The notes under the pieces were generated by a model, which was not told the DNA's origin, searched no databases, and worked only from the letters and a program-made list of their open reading frames with translations. The position numbers and the translations under genes are program-made. From Trichopria drosophilae (taxonomy: Eukaryota; Arthropoda; Insecta; Hymenoptera; Diapriidae), in contig CM059582.1 in NCBI GenBank assembly GCA_030407085.1, positions 26,797,001 to 26,861,000 on the forward strand: a stretch of 64,000 nt of DNA, read 5' to 3'. Position 1 is the first letter of the stretch. Every line of letters starts with the position of its first letter. Of this stretch, positions 1 through 14,059 are shown in pieces.

Positions 1-3000
1 CCTGTAATCTCATGTTGGAATGTAATTTTGTGACTACAATTCTCCGAATGCAATTCAAATTCGTTGAAACATGGGATTTCTCGGAATACCTGTACGCCTA
101 ATCAAAAGTTATTTTAATCAAATAGTAATTTCGGAAAAAACAGATTAAATGCAGGAACAAATCCACTTCATTAATATAATCGTACGTTTCTTCGACGTAA
201 CTTGAAGACATACTTGGAAAAAAAGTCCCTAAAAACGTCGGAAAGAATAAAAAGGTACTAAACCGGCTAAAAGCTTCGTAAATTTTGCCAAGTAAAGCTC
301 GAACCCTTAAAATTCAAGATCACCGGGAAGATGTAACGCGTTCTTGCCCCTTGGATGTTCGCAAAGATACGGTGGAATCTCGTTCCTATACGAGGCGTCG
401 CGTCGTGCGTGCGCGCTATCTGCGGTAACGACATTCCAAGGCCTTGTAAACATTTTTACGAGTCCATTGTGACCGGGCGTTAAACGACGAATTCATATTA
501 CACCCAGGAAAAGTACCGAACACCAGGTACCCTTCCCACAACCTGCGAGATCCGTATCGCGATCCTTACCCGTGTAATTTTAGCTAGAGGGGTGTTTTGG
601 AAAAAACGGGCAAGGAGTAATTATTCTACCAATTACAACAATTTCAGAAAATTGGTTGGGAAAAATGTGGAATTGTTTAAATATTAGATTCGATCAATTC
701 CCTCAAGTTTGTTATCTTGAAAATCCATCAGACATTAATAATAGACGTCCAAAATACAACCCTAGCTAGTTGTTTGGGGAAAAGGACCTCCCATAATTAG
801 ATGCCTCTTAAATAATGGACAATACTTCACCAATAAAATTGTTGGAACCATTCCCATCCCTAATTACTCTTTCCAATACTTGAAACGGCCAGTATAGTTC
901 AATATTTCACAAAGAGCGGAAGTGAACCGAGAAATAAATAAAATTCGCAATATCAATACTTGACCGCAAAAAAAAACAATATATCGAAATTCGCGAATCA
1001 TTGTAGCAATCTCAGCGATCGGGGATTCGGCGATTCGTATTATAGATATGAAAAAAGATGGAGAAATCGGTGCTGTAATGCCGTCTGGGACCAGTGCCGA
1101 CGATTGTGTCGATTAGATGCTCGGCATTGATCTGACAAATGTATCGTCGATGACTTGCCTGAAATTCTGACATGACGTTCCCCATGGAATTTTAGCCGGT
1201 GCCACTTCAAATATTGGCGAAACCAATGGGGCGCTTCGCCCAGTCAAATCGTTTGAACAAACACGATTAGAAGATTAATAAAAGTCATCATCATTCGTAG
1301 TGAATTGCTTATTGTTATTATGTGTAAATTGGACGTCTCACTTTGTACATCGTAATGAAAGGGTCCAAAGTTATTAAAATCTCATTTTGGTATAATCTAG
1401 GTGGTCACCTAATTTTCAATATACAGGGTATCTACTCAATCGATCTATTACGTAACTGGTATGAAATCGTTGTTCCAATTTCAGAAAAATAGTAAATTCG
1501 AATCTTGGGATGGAATTATTACAACGAATTCTTGTTTGGGAATTATACATGTTTCTCGAGGTCATCGTTCCCATCTTAATTACGAAACGGATGGAATTTA
1601 ATCGATGTCATTCATTCTGGTTATCGGCTCACTGATCTTTTCTAGACCCGTGGATCACTCGAGCAAGGGATCTTGGTGATCAAGTACAAGATGATTCGCG
1701 AAACTCGATCCTACACGAGGGACAAGATGTCTGCGACAATTTTGTCATTTTAACACCACACACGCCGACTTCGTCGAAATGAAATATTAGAATCCGCAAT
1801 TGCCCGGATCTCACCCTCCGTACATCTTTATAGCAGTCGTGCGTCATTCTTTCGCGTATATAACAAGTTTTTTAGGGTCACATTTCGAATTCCCCAGGAC
1901 TTTCCTCGACTCGCAATGGAATGTGTGAAGCTGTCAAATTTTTTGAAAAATGGAAAATCATATAGGTGGTGTCCAGATCGAAACAAACGAGGCAGCCCTT
2001 TATCAACGAGATGGACGATGCGACCGGAGAAAAAGCTCGGTTTCGATACTTTTCGAGGAGTCATTCGTTTTAAGTGAATCGACTCGTTATTACGGACGTT
2101 TAAAGGAAATCCCGCCGTAGTCGAGTGAGAAATAATAGTTCCTTCTAAGTTTAAAAGCGTTGTTCCGCGTTACACCTGATTGATTTTTTTGGGCGATTTC
2201 ACTCGTCATAATTGCTCAGGGAACTTCAAACTAGACGCATTAATCCGATTTCGAAATGGTTTTTGTCAAAAGTTCGCAGCGATCGTGGGAGAGACGGGAA
2301 TTGATAATTGGAGGTCTGGCGCTGATGGCTTCGTTCATAATATAGTAATATGTGTAATTCATTTTTGATAAATTGGACGTAGAAGGCTGTCAGAAAGATT
2401 GTGTAATTTTGATGTTTGTGACAGCCGAGGGAGTCGATTCGATTAACTCCACATATTATTTTACGATGGTTTACCGATTATTTCCCGCTGCAATAACGAA
2501 ACAAAAATAAAATTGGGAACAAATTTGTTTTGTAAGTAGAGCAACTCCTCCGGAGCTAAAAGTACTGAAACTTGTTCGACAGAAAAATTACAAAATTACA
2601 TTGATTTTGTGTGTCAGCTATATTTATCGTTTGGTCATGATTTAATAAATCACTGAAAATAACTCTAAAATTCTAAAGTAACGAGAGGATTATTAATATG
2701 AAAAAATCGATAACTAAATGGAGGTCTGTTTTGTAATAAGACGTAACGTGCATTATATAGACGTTTCATGACTTTTAAATTTGGTCGATTCTATAGGCAA
2801 ACCAAACATAAGCGATCGTCATATCGTTTCCCTTTATCTAACGGGTTTCGGTTACAGGTAAAAAAAAGAATAAGCATGACAGACAGAAATGAGAGATTGA
2901 CAGTGCAAAAGAAGGAACAAAACGAGCGAGAAGAAACGAAAATGGTAACGAAAAGAACGACAGGAAGAAAAGAGAAAAAGATAGAAATTTTATAGTAAAA

Positions 3001-6000
3001 GAAAAGGAAAAAACGAGCGAGATAGTAGGAGAAAAAGAGAGAAAGTGCGACAAAAGCTCTCGTTGGCTGGCTGGTATGGCATAACATCAGACGATCGTAT
3101 TTCTAAACCAGCCCGAGTTGCACTCTCTCGCTCGAGCACACCGTGATTTTCTGTTGCGCTACTCCAGGCTGTCACTCCTCGTAAAGCGCGATGAAAGGGA
3201 AAAAAATTCGCGTAAAAAGCAGTGACATCACAGCCTCTCGTTCTTTGCTGCGTACCAGATTAAAACGGACCTTTATCTCCTCCGATACGTACATTTTTCA
3301 AACAAGGCGAGTCCGAACGTCTGCTAAGTGCTTCGATCGTCGACCTGCTCCACTTTACATTGTCGATGCAGTTTTAGAAACAACTCACAACAAGACAATA
3401 GGTCACCAAACACAAAAAAAAAAGAAAAAAAATTTGAAAAATAATGCACTTATGGAGGAAAACAACAGTAGAGTTAAAAATAGGCATAATACAATCTACA
3501 TCTACTATAAAAAGAAAACATTTTGTGAAGTAAATCTAATAGATGGCAGTCGCATACAACTTGCGGAAACGTACTGAAGCCATCTGGCGCATCTAGCGGC
3601 GGCCGAGTGAACTACCCACAGAATCGTGGTTTTTAACAACAAAAAATTGTCAACAGAACTAGCAAGACTCGATCTTTTTGAAAATATGCCTACACTTCAG
3701 CTTGATCCATTGAGCATGACTTTTCCCAGTTTAACGTATTTTTTAGAATTCAATGTGGACCTGTTCAGACATTTTAGGAAACGATTTCGTTGAAATGTTT
3801 CGTGAAAACAAGCGACGGATGAAGACGAGCAATGTGTTCAACTAACGGAAAATTGGGCCAGGCTGAATTACACCGCCATTTTCCCTTCTACATGGTGAAA
3901 CCCATTTTCTAAATTCGTTCCTTTTCGGGTATACCGGAAGTCAGTTTGACGGTTCGTTTTTCTACGTGAAAACTCCGAAGGAGCAATTACGATGAGTAGC
4001 TCGAATGTTCGATCGTCCGTGTAAAACGCATTGAAACTTTCCTCGCATCTTTTACTTCTTTCGCTCATACGATGCAGCAATTTCAAACCTGAAAAGATAT
4101 TTAGAAACCTCCTTTCATTTTTTACCGACGGCGGAAACATGGGGTATAGGTTGAATAGACAAGAGCTGTACTCCGAGAGACACGTTATATTATTTCGTTT
4201 TGTAATTGACGGAAGTTTTTTACGATTTTATTTGAAGAACCCAGCGCTACAAGTTTTCTTGTGCTTGCGAAAAACGCGACATCTATTGATAGAACCATGT
4301 TATAAAGAGCGGGAAAATTCAAATGAGAAATAAATTAGTCACATTCCTGAAACAATTTTGACGAATAGAAATTAATTTTTGTATTTGGTTGAAGGAACTG
4401 TTTATTCTCGGTATATAATCTATATTTTATGAGAAAACATTTAAATAGAATCGCAGTACTTCGTCGAATTATTAACTTATTGGAAATCTTAATGCATGAG
4501 TTCAAACGTTATTTCACTAAAATTAGTAAAAAATATTAATGTTTTTATATTTCAAGTTAATTTTAAATTATAATGAAATAAATCTGTCAGAAAAGCGTAA
4601 TTCATACCTGAAATTATTCTGAAAATCATATTCTTAATTAAATATTTAACTTGCACTAAAAATAATTTATGACAGAAATACAATTTTTAAACGTCAAAAT
4701 TGTCATTAAATTTAATAGGTAATGTCGTAGGTTATATTCTTATAAAGTATGTCATGATGTATTAAAAATTCAAAGTAAAGTAATTCGGAATGTAGCCTCT
4801 ACTATCAATCGTAAATTATTTTAAACAAAATAAAATATGAAAGAATTTCGTTGCAATCTATTTCGTGGATTCTATTTTAAAGTGTTCTGTTTTGTATTTA
4901 ACGATTGTTGGAATCACAAATTTCGATATTGATGAAACTTCAAATGTATAATTAACAACTTGTACAGCGGTACGATCGATAATTCATACATTCAACTTTT
5001 ATTGACATTTCTAATGAATATGAAATGAAGAAACTAAATTTCTAATACTAGGAAATGTTTTTTGTCATTATTCTCTGCTTTTATTACTGAAAATCTTGCT
5101 TTTAAACATTTTATGCATTTCCAGCGCAGTCCCTTGAGGTTTATAATTGTAATCGACAAATATAAGAAAATAAAAATTGTATGCATGAGAGTGACAATTT
5201 ATTTTGATTGGTATTAATAAACATTTCCTTTTCTTTTTCAGGTAAGGACAACTTTTTCAATTCTCGAAATCCACATAATCGAGGTAATTAATTTAGTGAA
5301 AAAAATTTTCATTTATGAATATTCTTATAAATGAAGCTATATTTTATAGTGTTGAATTTCCTGAGTGATGCCTTATTTAAATAAACAGAAGAAAACAAAA
5401 AAGATAAAAACAGTAGACTATGGGATAAAAACGTTAATATAAATATTTTAGAAAACAGAAGAGGTTGTTTTACTTTAGAATTCAGTGTATTTAAAAGCGT
5501 AAAAACAACATAAAATAAATTGTGTAAAATAACATAAAAACACCTTTTTTTTTCAAAAATCAAAGAAAAAATGGATTTCAAGAAAGTATTCTTCAAAGTA
5601 TTAAATGTTGTGATACTAACAACAGTTTTGTCATAAAAAACCATTGTTTAATCTATAACAAAATTAAATTTTTGTTATTAATTCTTGTAATATAAAAAAC
5701 GCAGTTGTTTCAAAATAATTTCGATGTCCTTTTTTACAATTAAATACAAATAGTAAATGTCAAAACGTAAGTCATAAAATCAAACTAATAATGGATAGTT
5801 GCCCAACTATCAATTATGTTCAAATAATTATGTATTTCACATAGATTTTTTTGATATTTCTAAACAAGAAGAAGAACATTTGTTTCAAATTACACAATTG
5901 GAGTAATATCGTTACAAACTTCCTTTATTAGGTTTACAATATTCATAATATGTTCTAATATTTTGAAAAAACATATTACTGCCAAAAATTTTAATTTCTA

Positions 6001-7435
6001 CATTATTACAAATCTTCCAATTAATCTTTCTATTTTAATAAACACATGGAAAGAATAAAAGTTTGAAAGACCATTTTTCTTAAAATTTTGCACTATTGTC
6101 CTCTTCCGTAATAATTTTAGCAAATTCGTTTTAAATCCACGACATAGAGAAAATATCTGTCGGTGCTCTACAAAAGCTTTTTGAGAACTTGAAAACGAAA
6201 CGAACTTATTTTAAAAAGTTCGATCTATCACATCAAACGTGAGTACCAAAGAACGTATGATCGATTTTTCTCTGTGAGAGAAGTGAATGATCACGTTAGC
6301 CATGTTCATTTACGAAATTACGTGCACCTGCCTAATAACCTTTGAGAATTCGATGACGGTTTATTTTTTCTTAAATAATAAACGCACATAACGTCAATTT
6401 AGAAACTGAATGAAAATGCCTATTAATTAAAAAAAAAACGTTATTTGTAAAAAATAATTCAAAACAAACCAATTTCGTTAATAATCATTTTTACTAATAA
6501 AAAGTAAAACACTATACTAATTCATTGGTTAATTACATTTTTATTAATTATAACTGCAAAAACAGTTCTTTTTGTTATATGTGGAAATACTTTTTAAATA
6601 TAACGACCTTTTTAAACATAACGGCGTTCAATATTCCCAAAGTGCATTAATCTGAAAGCCTAAAAGTTGGAGATTAAAATATTCAAAAGTGAAAATTCCG
6701 AAAAACAAATTATATGCTGTCGATGTTGGTACTGATCGTTAACTTATTAATCTATCAATCAAATTTATTACACCAAATGATCGTGGTTAATGTTATTTGT
6801 TGTCTAGGAATCATCTAGCAAAATATGCCGAAAATAAATTAATCTTGGCAATTTTACCATTTAAAATGGTAATATTAGGATAGACTTTTTCTGATAAAAA
6901 TTACTACATTTTATTGTAATTTCTGTATCTAAGTAGTAAAAATTTCAAGTACTTACAGTCATTTTTATTAGAAAAAATGTTAATTTTTTTCATTCTGCAC
7001 GATTGTCCCAAAATCCCCATTTGAAATCATAAAATTTCCTAGAAAAATATTGTTCATATAATTTTCGGAATTTTATACCTTTGAATATTTTATTTTCGGG
7101 TTCTTTCATTTCGAAAATTAGATTAATGTACTTTCAGAAAATTATTCATTCGGAACTTTAAACGCCGTCCGATTTTGAGCACATATGGTGGTGAGGGGAA
7201 TGCAAGAAAGGGGGACATCAACGTATTAATCATATGCTCAACGACTTGTGCATCATCTAATTATATACTTACTGTTAAAGTATAAGGTTTGCAATATGTA
7301 ATTTTGCGCCCTTGGTTCAAAAAATATTATTGATCTTCATTATATGTTTTTCGAAATACCCTCTCAGCACACTCAAGATTGAACTCACTCACATCCATTA
7401 ATTTCCAATATTTTTACTTCCACTCTGATTAATCC
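1..7435. other. Unique left flank, no supported gene
   Basis: AT-rich single-copy sequence, with no part mirrored inside the window. Short open frames are scattered on both strands, but none has recognisable motifs, a consistent exon chain or a domain. A purine-rich tract with GA/AAAG runs lies around 2850-3060, and an A-rich tract around 3410-3440. The first 2.4 kb is a little less AT-rich than 4400-7100. I see no RNA gene or transposon end that I can defend here. Confidence 0.6.
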
Positions 7436-7709
7436 GGCTCGAAGGACCAAATGTAATAAACTATTTTCTTTAGTTTATCATAAAAAAGAAAAAAGCAAAT
7501 AAATCCAATATTGTAATAACAACAATTAAGTCTATTGCTCAAAAAAGTAATCATTACAATATTAGACAGTTTTACAATATTTTACAATATTAGTAGTTAC
7601 GTATTTGTTTTCAACCTCAATATGACTCATTTGGTTGTTTCTTTTTTACGATGAACTAAAAGTAAAAGAGTTAAAAGAAAATAGTTTATTACATTTGGTC
7701 CTTCGAGCC
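7436..7709. repeat. Inverted-repeat (MITE-like) element
   Basis: The left end reads GGCTCGAAGGACCAAATG and continues through TAATAAACTATTTTCTTT. The right end, reverse-complemented, gives the same sequence, and similarity continues to a shared AAAAAAGAAA stretch. The terminal inverted repeats are therefore roughly 40-70 bp around an AT-rich core with several copies of the motif ACAATATT. It has no coding capacity. I could not find a convincing target-site duplication, so the superfamily is unknown. A solo inverted duplication is the alternative. Confidence 0.6.
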
Positions 7710-7723
7710 AAACAATGAAAAGT

Positions 7724-7725
<2 letters not shown>

Positions 7726-7810
<85 letters not shown>
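7726..7810. repeat. (CT)n microsatellite
   Basis: About 85 bp of almost pure CT dinucleotides on the plus strand, with interruptions by TTT near 7778 and 7808. It starts 16 bp after the inverted-repeat element. The minus strand gives a spurious Arg-Glu repeat frame, which is not a gene. Confidence 0.97.
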
Positions 7811-10800
7811 ATCTACTGGAACGGAATAAGATCCATTCATAAGTGTATGAGAAAATAAAAAAGAACTTTTGGAATGAACCGTCATTTATAAACACATCAT
7901 GAACTGATGCCACTGTACAAATCCAGCAGTGTAGACAAATTAAAATAAAGGACACCGTACATAGAATGGTAGTTAAATAAGTGGGGACTTATGTATCTAT
8001 GTAGCATTCTGATTTCGAGGAAAAGGTGACGTTCGAATTTAATTGAAAAAATTCACCTTTTATTCATATAAACGCATATATCTCTTTTGCTTTTCATTTT
8101 ATTGAAATTAAATGCAAAGATTATGGAAGGACATAAATGTCAGAAATAATGTCACTAAAGTTTTTCTCAATGCGTTTATTTTCAAATTGTCCAGGTTGAA
8201 ACTGATATAGAAAGAGTGTCCGTCCCGTTGTTAGTGAGTTAATTCGTACGGAAAATTTAATTTTAAAAGGCGTTTGTACGAACCATTAATTTTTTATATA
8301 ATTTCGAACTATAAAGTCAACTACCAAACATCCAATACGGCAATGTAGAATATTTTTCATCAAAAGACGCCATACAATCAAGAATCCTCTACATAATATT
8401 TTCACCAACCGTCAATTTTGGAAAATGTAAAGAAACTTTTTGACGATAATTGATTCCAAAAAATGTGTCTCCATAATGAACGAACAGTAAATAACACGAC
8501 GTAATACCTTTTAACAGGGTATAACTTAAGTAATTTAACAAAAGACGAACGACGTATATGTCGCATATTCTCAGCAACAAATAAATGTTGCACAAAGTTT
8601 GTACCGTTATATCTAGCTGGTACAAAAGCATCAGCGCCGTGAATGCAGAAGCTCAGGATTCGGTGTCGCGTTCCTTGTTAAGCAGGCGGTGGTTCCGCAG
8701 ACGCTCTAGCTAGTTTCGGATTGTTAGTTTGTTAACTCTTAACCGGAAGTCGAGATGACTTCCCATATACGCTGCGAAGAAGCTGCGGTACTTAGCGAAG
8801 TGGAAACGCCTTGTTACACGATTACATCCAGGCGACAATGGAATTATGGCGATTGGTACATACTTGACAAGGAAATTGGTGCGGAAATACTGACGAGATG
8901 CAAGACATTGTCCTAAATTCCGGAGTTTTCCGTAAAGAAATACCCAGAGAAATGAGGACAGGAATTCCAAACTTCGAGATCGTTGTTAATATTTGTAACA
9001 ATTGTTAATTATTGAAATCAATGCTTTTTGATTTAAAAGAACAAGTCGTGGATTGTGAATGGCAGCATTGTTTTTAATTTTGACTTACTGGAATTTATCA
9101 GTGATATTAAAGAAAAATTTGTTGGACCTCTTGTAGAACATATTTTTCATTACATGGAATCCATTAATCGTTACATCACGGAAAAAAAATTTGTGCTCCA
9201 CAGAATTTTGGTTTGTTCTCAACGCAGTGGGTATTTAAGTAAAAGTTTGGGCACAGCACACAATAAGTTTGTGTTGAACATAAACCAGGGTTGTGTTGAG
9301 CATAAACTTCGAAGTTTCACTCTCAAAATAGTCGTTTTGAGTCCTCTTGTCGCAAGCGTAATCCATTTGCGGCAAGAAGAAATCTACTAGCGAGAAGAAG
9401 AAATCCGCTTACCCCAAGTGGAATAATCTTCTTCTATATACAGCAAGCGGATGTCCACTTACGGCAAGAGAACTCCGTTTCCTGCAAGATGACGTTTTAG
9501 AAGTATTGGTTTGAACACAAACTTGGTTTGTATTGAGCTCAAACATTTTTTACCATATTGTGGAGGTCATTGAGTACGAATTTCATTTTAAATTTTGACC
9601 ATTCAAAATGGCGTATGGCAAATGGCGGACCAAATTCATAGAAAGTACCGTAACTTAGTAAGCGGTGTTTTCGAAGTGTGAATATCATCCCTAACCTAAT
9701 TCAAAATGCGACTCGAAAGTATCGCTATAATTTTCAAGTTAGAAAAACAGCTGTTAGTAGAATGAAATTCACAAACTATTTAATGGCAATTATACTTTCG
9801 ATACGTTATTCTTCAATACGTTCTCAAAATGCAAAAAACTGTATTATGTAAAAATGTTAACATAACCTTCAATACAAAAACTTGTTATTCTCTTAAGTTC
9901 TCGATACTCGTTAACAAAGGACACTCTTTTTCATCACCATCCTCTAAAATACAAAATAAAATACGCCAGAGGTTAAGAATACTTCATAAAGGTGCTATAA
10001 ATTCACCGATTATGCGTGCTAAAAATGTTTATCGATTTTCGGCTATTTGAGTCAGACTACCCCTTAATTACGGATGTTTTAAGTGCGAGCTGCAGTTGCA
10101 CGGCCGAGCAATTTAAAGTCATTGTATCGAAATACTCGCGATCGTAACTTCGTTAATTACGTAAACTCGGGAGTCGAGTTGGCGCCTGCGAAGTGCCGCC
10201 ATTGTTACATCGGTTACGCCAGCCACAACATCGACCTATCGTCATTGTCTCTGTGTTCCAGATGCCACGAATTTATGCGCAGACCAATAGCCTCTTGACG
10301 ATCTCTCGAATGAAAACGCTCGCGCGTGCAAAACATTTCCAAAAAGTGGGAAGTTGGACCGAACTGGTATGAGATCAGTTGTTAACGAACTTTGAAAGTT
10401 TTAACGTTTGAGAAGTTCGAACTTCTAATGTAAAACTATTGTTAATAATATCTCAGTGGGATGAAAAATAACTCACTCTTATATAAAAGTTTACAAATAT
10501 TTTCGACTACATAGAGCGATGAAAATTGTACACGGTAGGTAAAATCTGACGGTCTTTAAAATTTGGCTGACGGTTTTTTGCTGGGGTTTCGTTTAAATAG
10601 TTTCAATAGGTTGTCAGCTGAAGAAAATTGTAAAATTAATATATTTTTGGAGATTTCTTTTAGTGCCAAAAAACTTTATTCCTCATCAGTGCTAAGTGTT
10701 TCTCACTTAATAACGAATAAAAACAAATAATTTTTAAACCGTGGAACAGGTTTTTTGTTTTGTTTGTCTGGATTTGGAACACCAGCTCATGTTACCCATA

Positions 10801-13784
10801 ATGTACCCTTTGACCTTTCTATGAAGCCAAAAAAATGTTTCTCTTTCATCCCTTAATGGTCTTTTCAACATAACCAGCTTTTACTATTTCCGGTAAAGTT
10901 TTACTCCAAGAAATTTAGAAATATCCATTGATGAAAACGTACCAGATGGATAATATTTGTTGTGGTATCTGGATGAATCTTTGGGTATTTGATTCGGTCC
11001 CACGATTATTTAATATTGCAATGTTTGTATACAATTTGTATGAATCAATAAAGTGTGTCGTTTTTTGGAAATGGAAAAAGTTGAATGGTACCAACCGAAT
11101 CGTGGGAACACGGCAGTAAACATATCCTGGCTGCTTTAGGACGGAAAGAGGCCCGCTGTCCTTCCGGTCGGTGATTCGCCGCCATCTTGTTCTGGTCATG
11201 GTAGAACGGTGTCCTTTTTTGCGGTTAACCACAGTCGCGAACTCGAGCCGTAATATACGCTCACCTCGTCACCCCAAATGCGTTCTTTCATAGGATAAAA
11301 AGTATCCGACAGTATGCCAGTGGCATAGTCTTATTTTTTAAACTGTAAATGCAAATTTTTATATTCTCAGATATCTGAATGCCTTAATTGATGTTCATTA
11401 TTTTACTATGAACTATTAAAAATTATTGTGTATTATTTTACAAAACAGGTAGTAAAAATTAGAAAAATATCTCTGGTTTCGCCAAACATCTCGTGGCGCA
11501 TCCTGGTGAAATTGATATAATTCCTTTAATGAATTTGATTTGCCTGCTTATCATCTACTCTGTCCAAAATCCTACCCGTAATGGAATATCTGTGTAATAC
11601 ATTTGTAATGGAAATATCTAATTATGTTTTAGAATGTACCATTGACGATTTCATTCGTTTTAAAGATCATTTTTCTCGAGAAAATTAGTCAAGACTCATT
11701 TCACGTCTAATTTCGGTAGACTGACTGCATTACAGCGTGATCATCTCAACTGCTAACAATAAAAAACGCAAAGAACACGTATTTCCATTGACTCGTCTCA
11801 CTTTCGGTACGACAGTGAAGTCCAATCATCGGTTTGAAAACCCGCGCAACAATGGCCGTGTAGTGGTTTCCTCATCCCTATTTCTGGTTGCTCCGTTTCT
11901 TCCTTTCGTCGTCGTCGGTGCGGGTGGAAATCGAAGAAAAGCGCGGGGGGTGGGAGGCGGGCGGAAAGAAAGGGAAAGTGGCCCTAAAGTCTCTCGGGTG
12001 AGTCTCGCAACGCGGTTATACGAACCGCGGTTAAAAAGAGACGACCGAGAGTCGTCGTAAAAAGAGAGAGAAAAGACGAACGAAATATAAAACGCCAGAC
12101 TGAGATTTCAGGGGTGAGGACAATAGCTTCAGGTATGTTTTCACGAGAGAGAAGAACTCTACAGATGCCGAACAATAATGCCGAAAAATCGCTTTGGATC
12201 TTTCAATTCCACTCCCCCCTCCCCATGCGCCCGCCTTCGTAATTTCCGACTGTCACGGCTCCTGAACGCCGTTTTTTCCTTTATTGTTTTCCTTAATTAG
12301 TTGACATTTTAACGAATCAATAAATGTGTTTTTTAAATTCAAAGAATCATATGCATATTAAAAACGAACCTGGCATTTTGTTTAAAAACTTTTTATAACA
12401 TTTCTGATTTAATTTTGGAGATTTATAATATTTTGATTTTAATGAATTGTCCAAATAATATTTTTGAATATTATTTTGAGCGATAATATTTTGTCCAGTT
12501 ACATATGTCGACATTACAAATTTACAATGTTTATATGATATTATTAAAATGAAATGTACATATTTGAATGGCGCTTATAACACGTGATGGCTTCTGCAAT
12601 AACACATTACATCAAAATGATTGGTACGTCGATCATTTTGAAATTACTCCGTTAATTGTCAGTTCAATTTTCGATCCAGTGCAGCATTACTGGAAAATAT
12701 GAAATTTTGAAGTGCAAGTTACTAAAAAACGATGCGCGCTTCGACTACCCTAAAATTAAAGCGTAAATAAATTTTGCGATACCGAAGCAATAACTCTAAA
12801 TGTAAATGTCCGCCTGCAATCTGGTTTTTCGAGACAAAAAGTAATAAAACACTGATCTGTCGCGCGGATATAAATCCAGATCCTCTCTTCTATTGGTGTA
12901 ACGTTTTTTCGCGGATGTTTTACCGCCCTGCGACAATCCATTATCTTCTCGTGTATTTTAGCGATGCTGAAAAAGTTGCGAGAGAGTAACAATGCCCTAG
13001 AAACGAAGAAAGATGGACAATTTTCAAAACTGTGTCTCGAAAATAATATCAAAGAAACGTTTTTCAAATTTCATTATTAAATAGAATTCTGAGTTTCTTC
13101 ATTCCGGAGAAAACAAACTTTGGTATGGAAGTATAAAAGAATTTGAAAGTTGCAGTATGATCATAAATAAAATGCAGAAATAATTTAATAAATATATAGA
13201 ACATTTAATATTGTTATAGTATTTATAATTTTAGATATTTTAAAACAATTCATTGTTATTTGTTAGACTAGCTATTTATTGACAGTTTTTTTTTTATACA
13301 AATTTTCATTTTTGGATACCAAAATATATATTGGTATTTTTATTATTCTTATACAAAATTTTAAAAACAGTAAATGTTTTAAAATTTATTTATTTCGCAT
13401 TTTTTGATATTCGTTTCAAGTTTTTTCCTTATTATTTTTCATTAAATGTCACACGCGAGAATCAATGTTTAATGGATCCATAGAGAAAAGATATAGAAAT
13501 GGCTGTAACGTCTAATAATAGTAAAATTAACAACGTTAAATGTTATCGTTGATACCACGCTACTTGAGAATATTATAAAATAACAATAATTATTTTTTAC
13601 TCTGACAATTTTCATTAAGGGATTGTTTTTGTTTAATTAATTCGATTACATCTATGTTACTATTGAGAAATATTTAAAGCAACTATTGAGGTTATGTTGG
13701 CAGTAGATTTAAGGTTACGTATGTTTAACAATCGAGAAGTGGTCTGCTTATTACCTAAAAAGTTATTTGAATTATTTTTTGGAA
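7811..13784. other. Unique intergenic or intronic DNA, no supported gene
   Basis: Mostly AT-rich sequence without a recognisable product. A short family of related phrases (AAGAAGAAATCCGCTTAC, AGCAAGCGGATGTCCACTTA and variants) occurs at about 9375-9485. The stretch 10080-10310 is less AT-rich and CpG-containing, with a 71-codon open frame carrying two Cys pairs, but I recognise nothing in it. These could be conserved non-coding segments, which cannot be judged without comparison. Confidence 0.5.
11850..12132 (+). promoter_or_regulatory. GC-rich stretch, candidate promoter or leader exon
   Basis: This segment is strikingly GC- and purine-rich against its surroundings, including a run with GCGCGGGGGG and GGCGGGCGG around 11940-11970. 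It is followed by AGAGAG-rich sequence and ends at a good splice donor, CAG|GTATGT, with the last exon base at 12132. This would suit a non-coding 5' exon of a plus-strand gene. No downstream exon is identified within the window, so this is only a suggestion. Confidence 0.22.
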
Positions 13785-14059
13785 TACAGTAATTTCCCAC
13801 TATATTTACCTACCTACCTACTCGGTTCCTCGCCTTCTCTCTCGTCTCGTTCTATTTACCAATAGAAGGAGAGCTCCGCTTCTCCTACTCCCCTTAGTCG
13901 CATTATGTTCGTGACGTCACAGTAGGCCTTTTCTGAGGCCCCAGCCTGCAAGGTGGGGGAAAAATAAAGCGTCGACAGTTAAATATAACGAGATAGAACC
14001 GGGCAGATATGCTGGAACGTAAATATAGCGGGACGGAATTATACTGGGACTCTACTGTA
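13785..14059. mobile_element. MITE with TACAGTA termini
   Basis: The left end is TACAGTAATTTCCCACTATA and the right end, reverse-complemented, starts TACAGTAGAGTCCCAGTATA. Both continue into a TATATTTAC-like subterminal stretch. The 275-bp element is non-coding and GC-richer than its flanks. The termini and flanking TA suit a Tc1/mariner-type non-autonomous element; that assignment is inference from the ends. A TGACGTCA-like palindrome lies inside near 13912. Confidence 0.65.

Noticed and set aside
7646..7885. Open frame with a long Arg-Glu repeat
   Set aside because: It is the minus-strand reading of the CT microsatellite.
10915..11232. 105-codon minus-strand frame considered as a mariner transposase end
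   Set aside because: No DD(D/E) motifs or terminal repeats; the resemblance was too weak to report.
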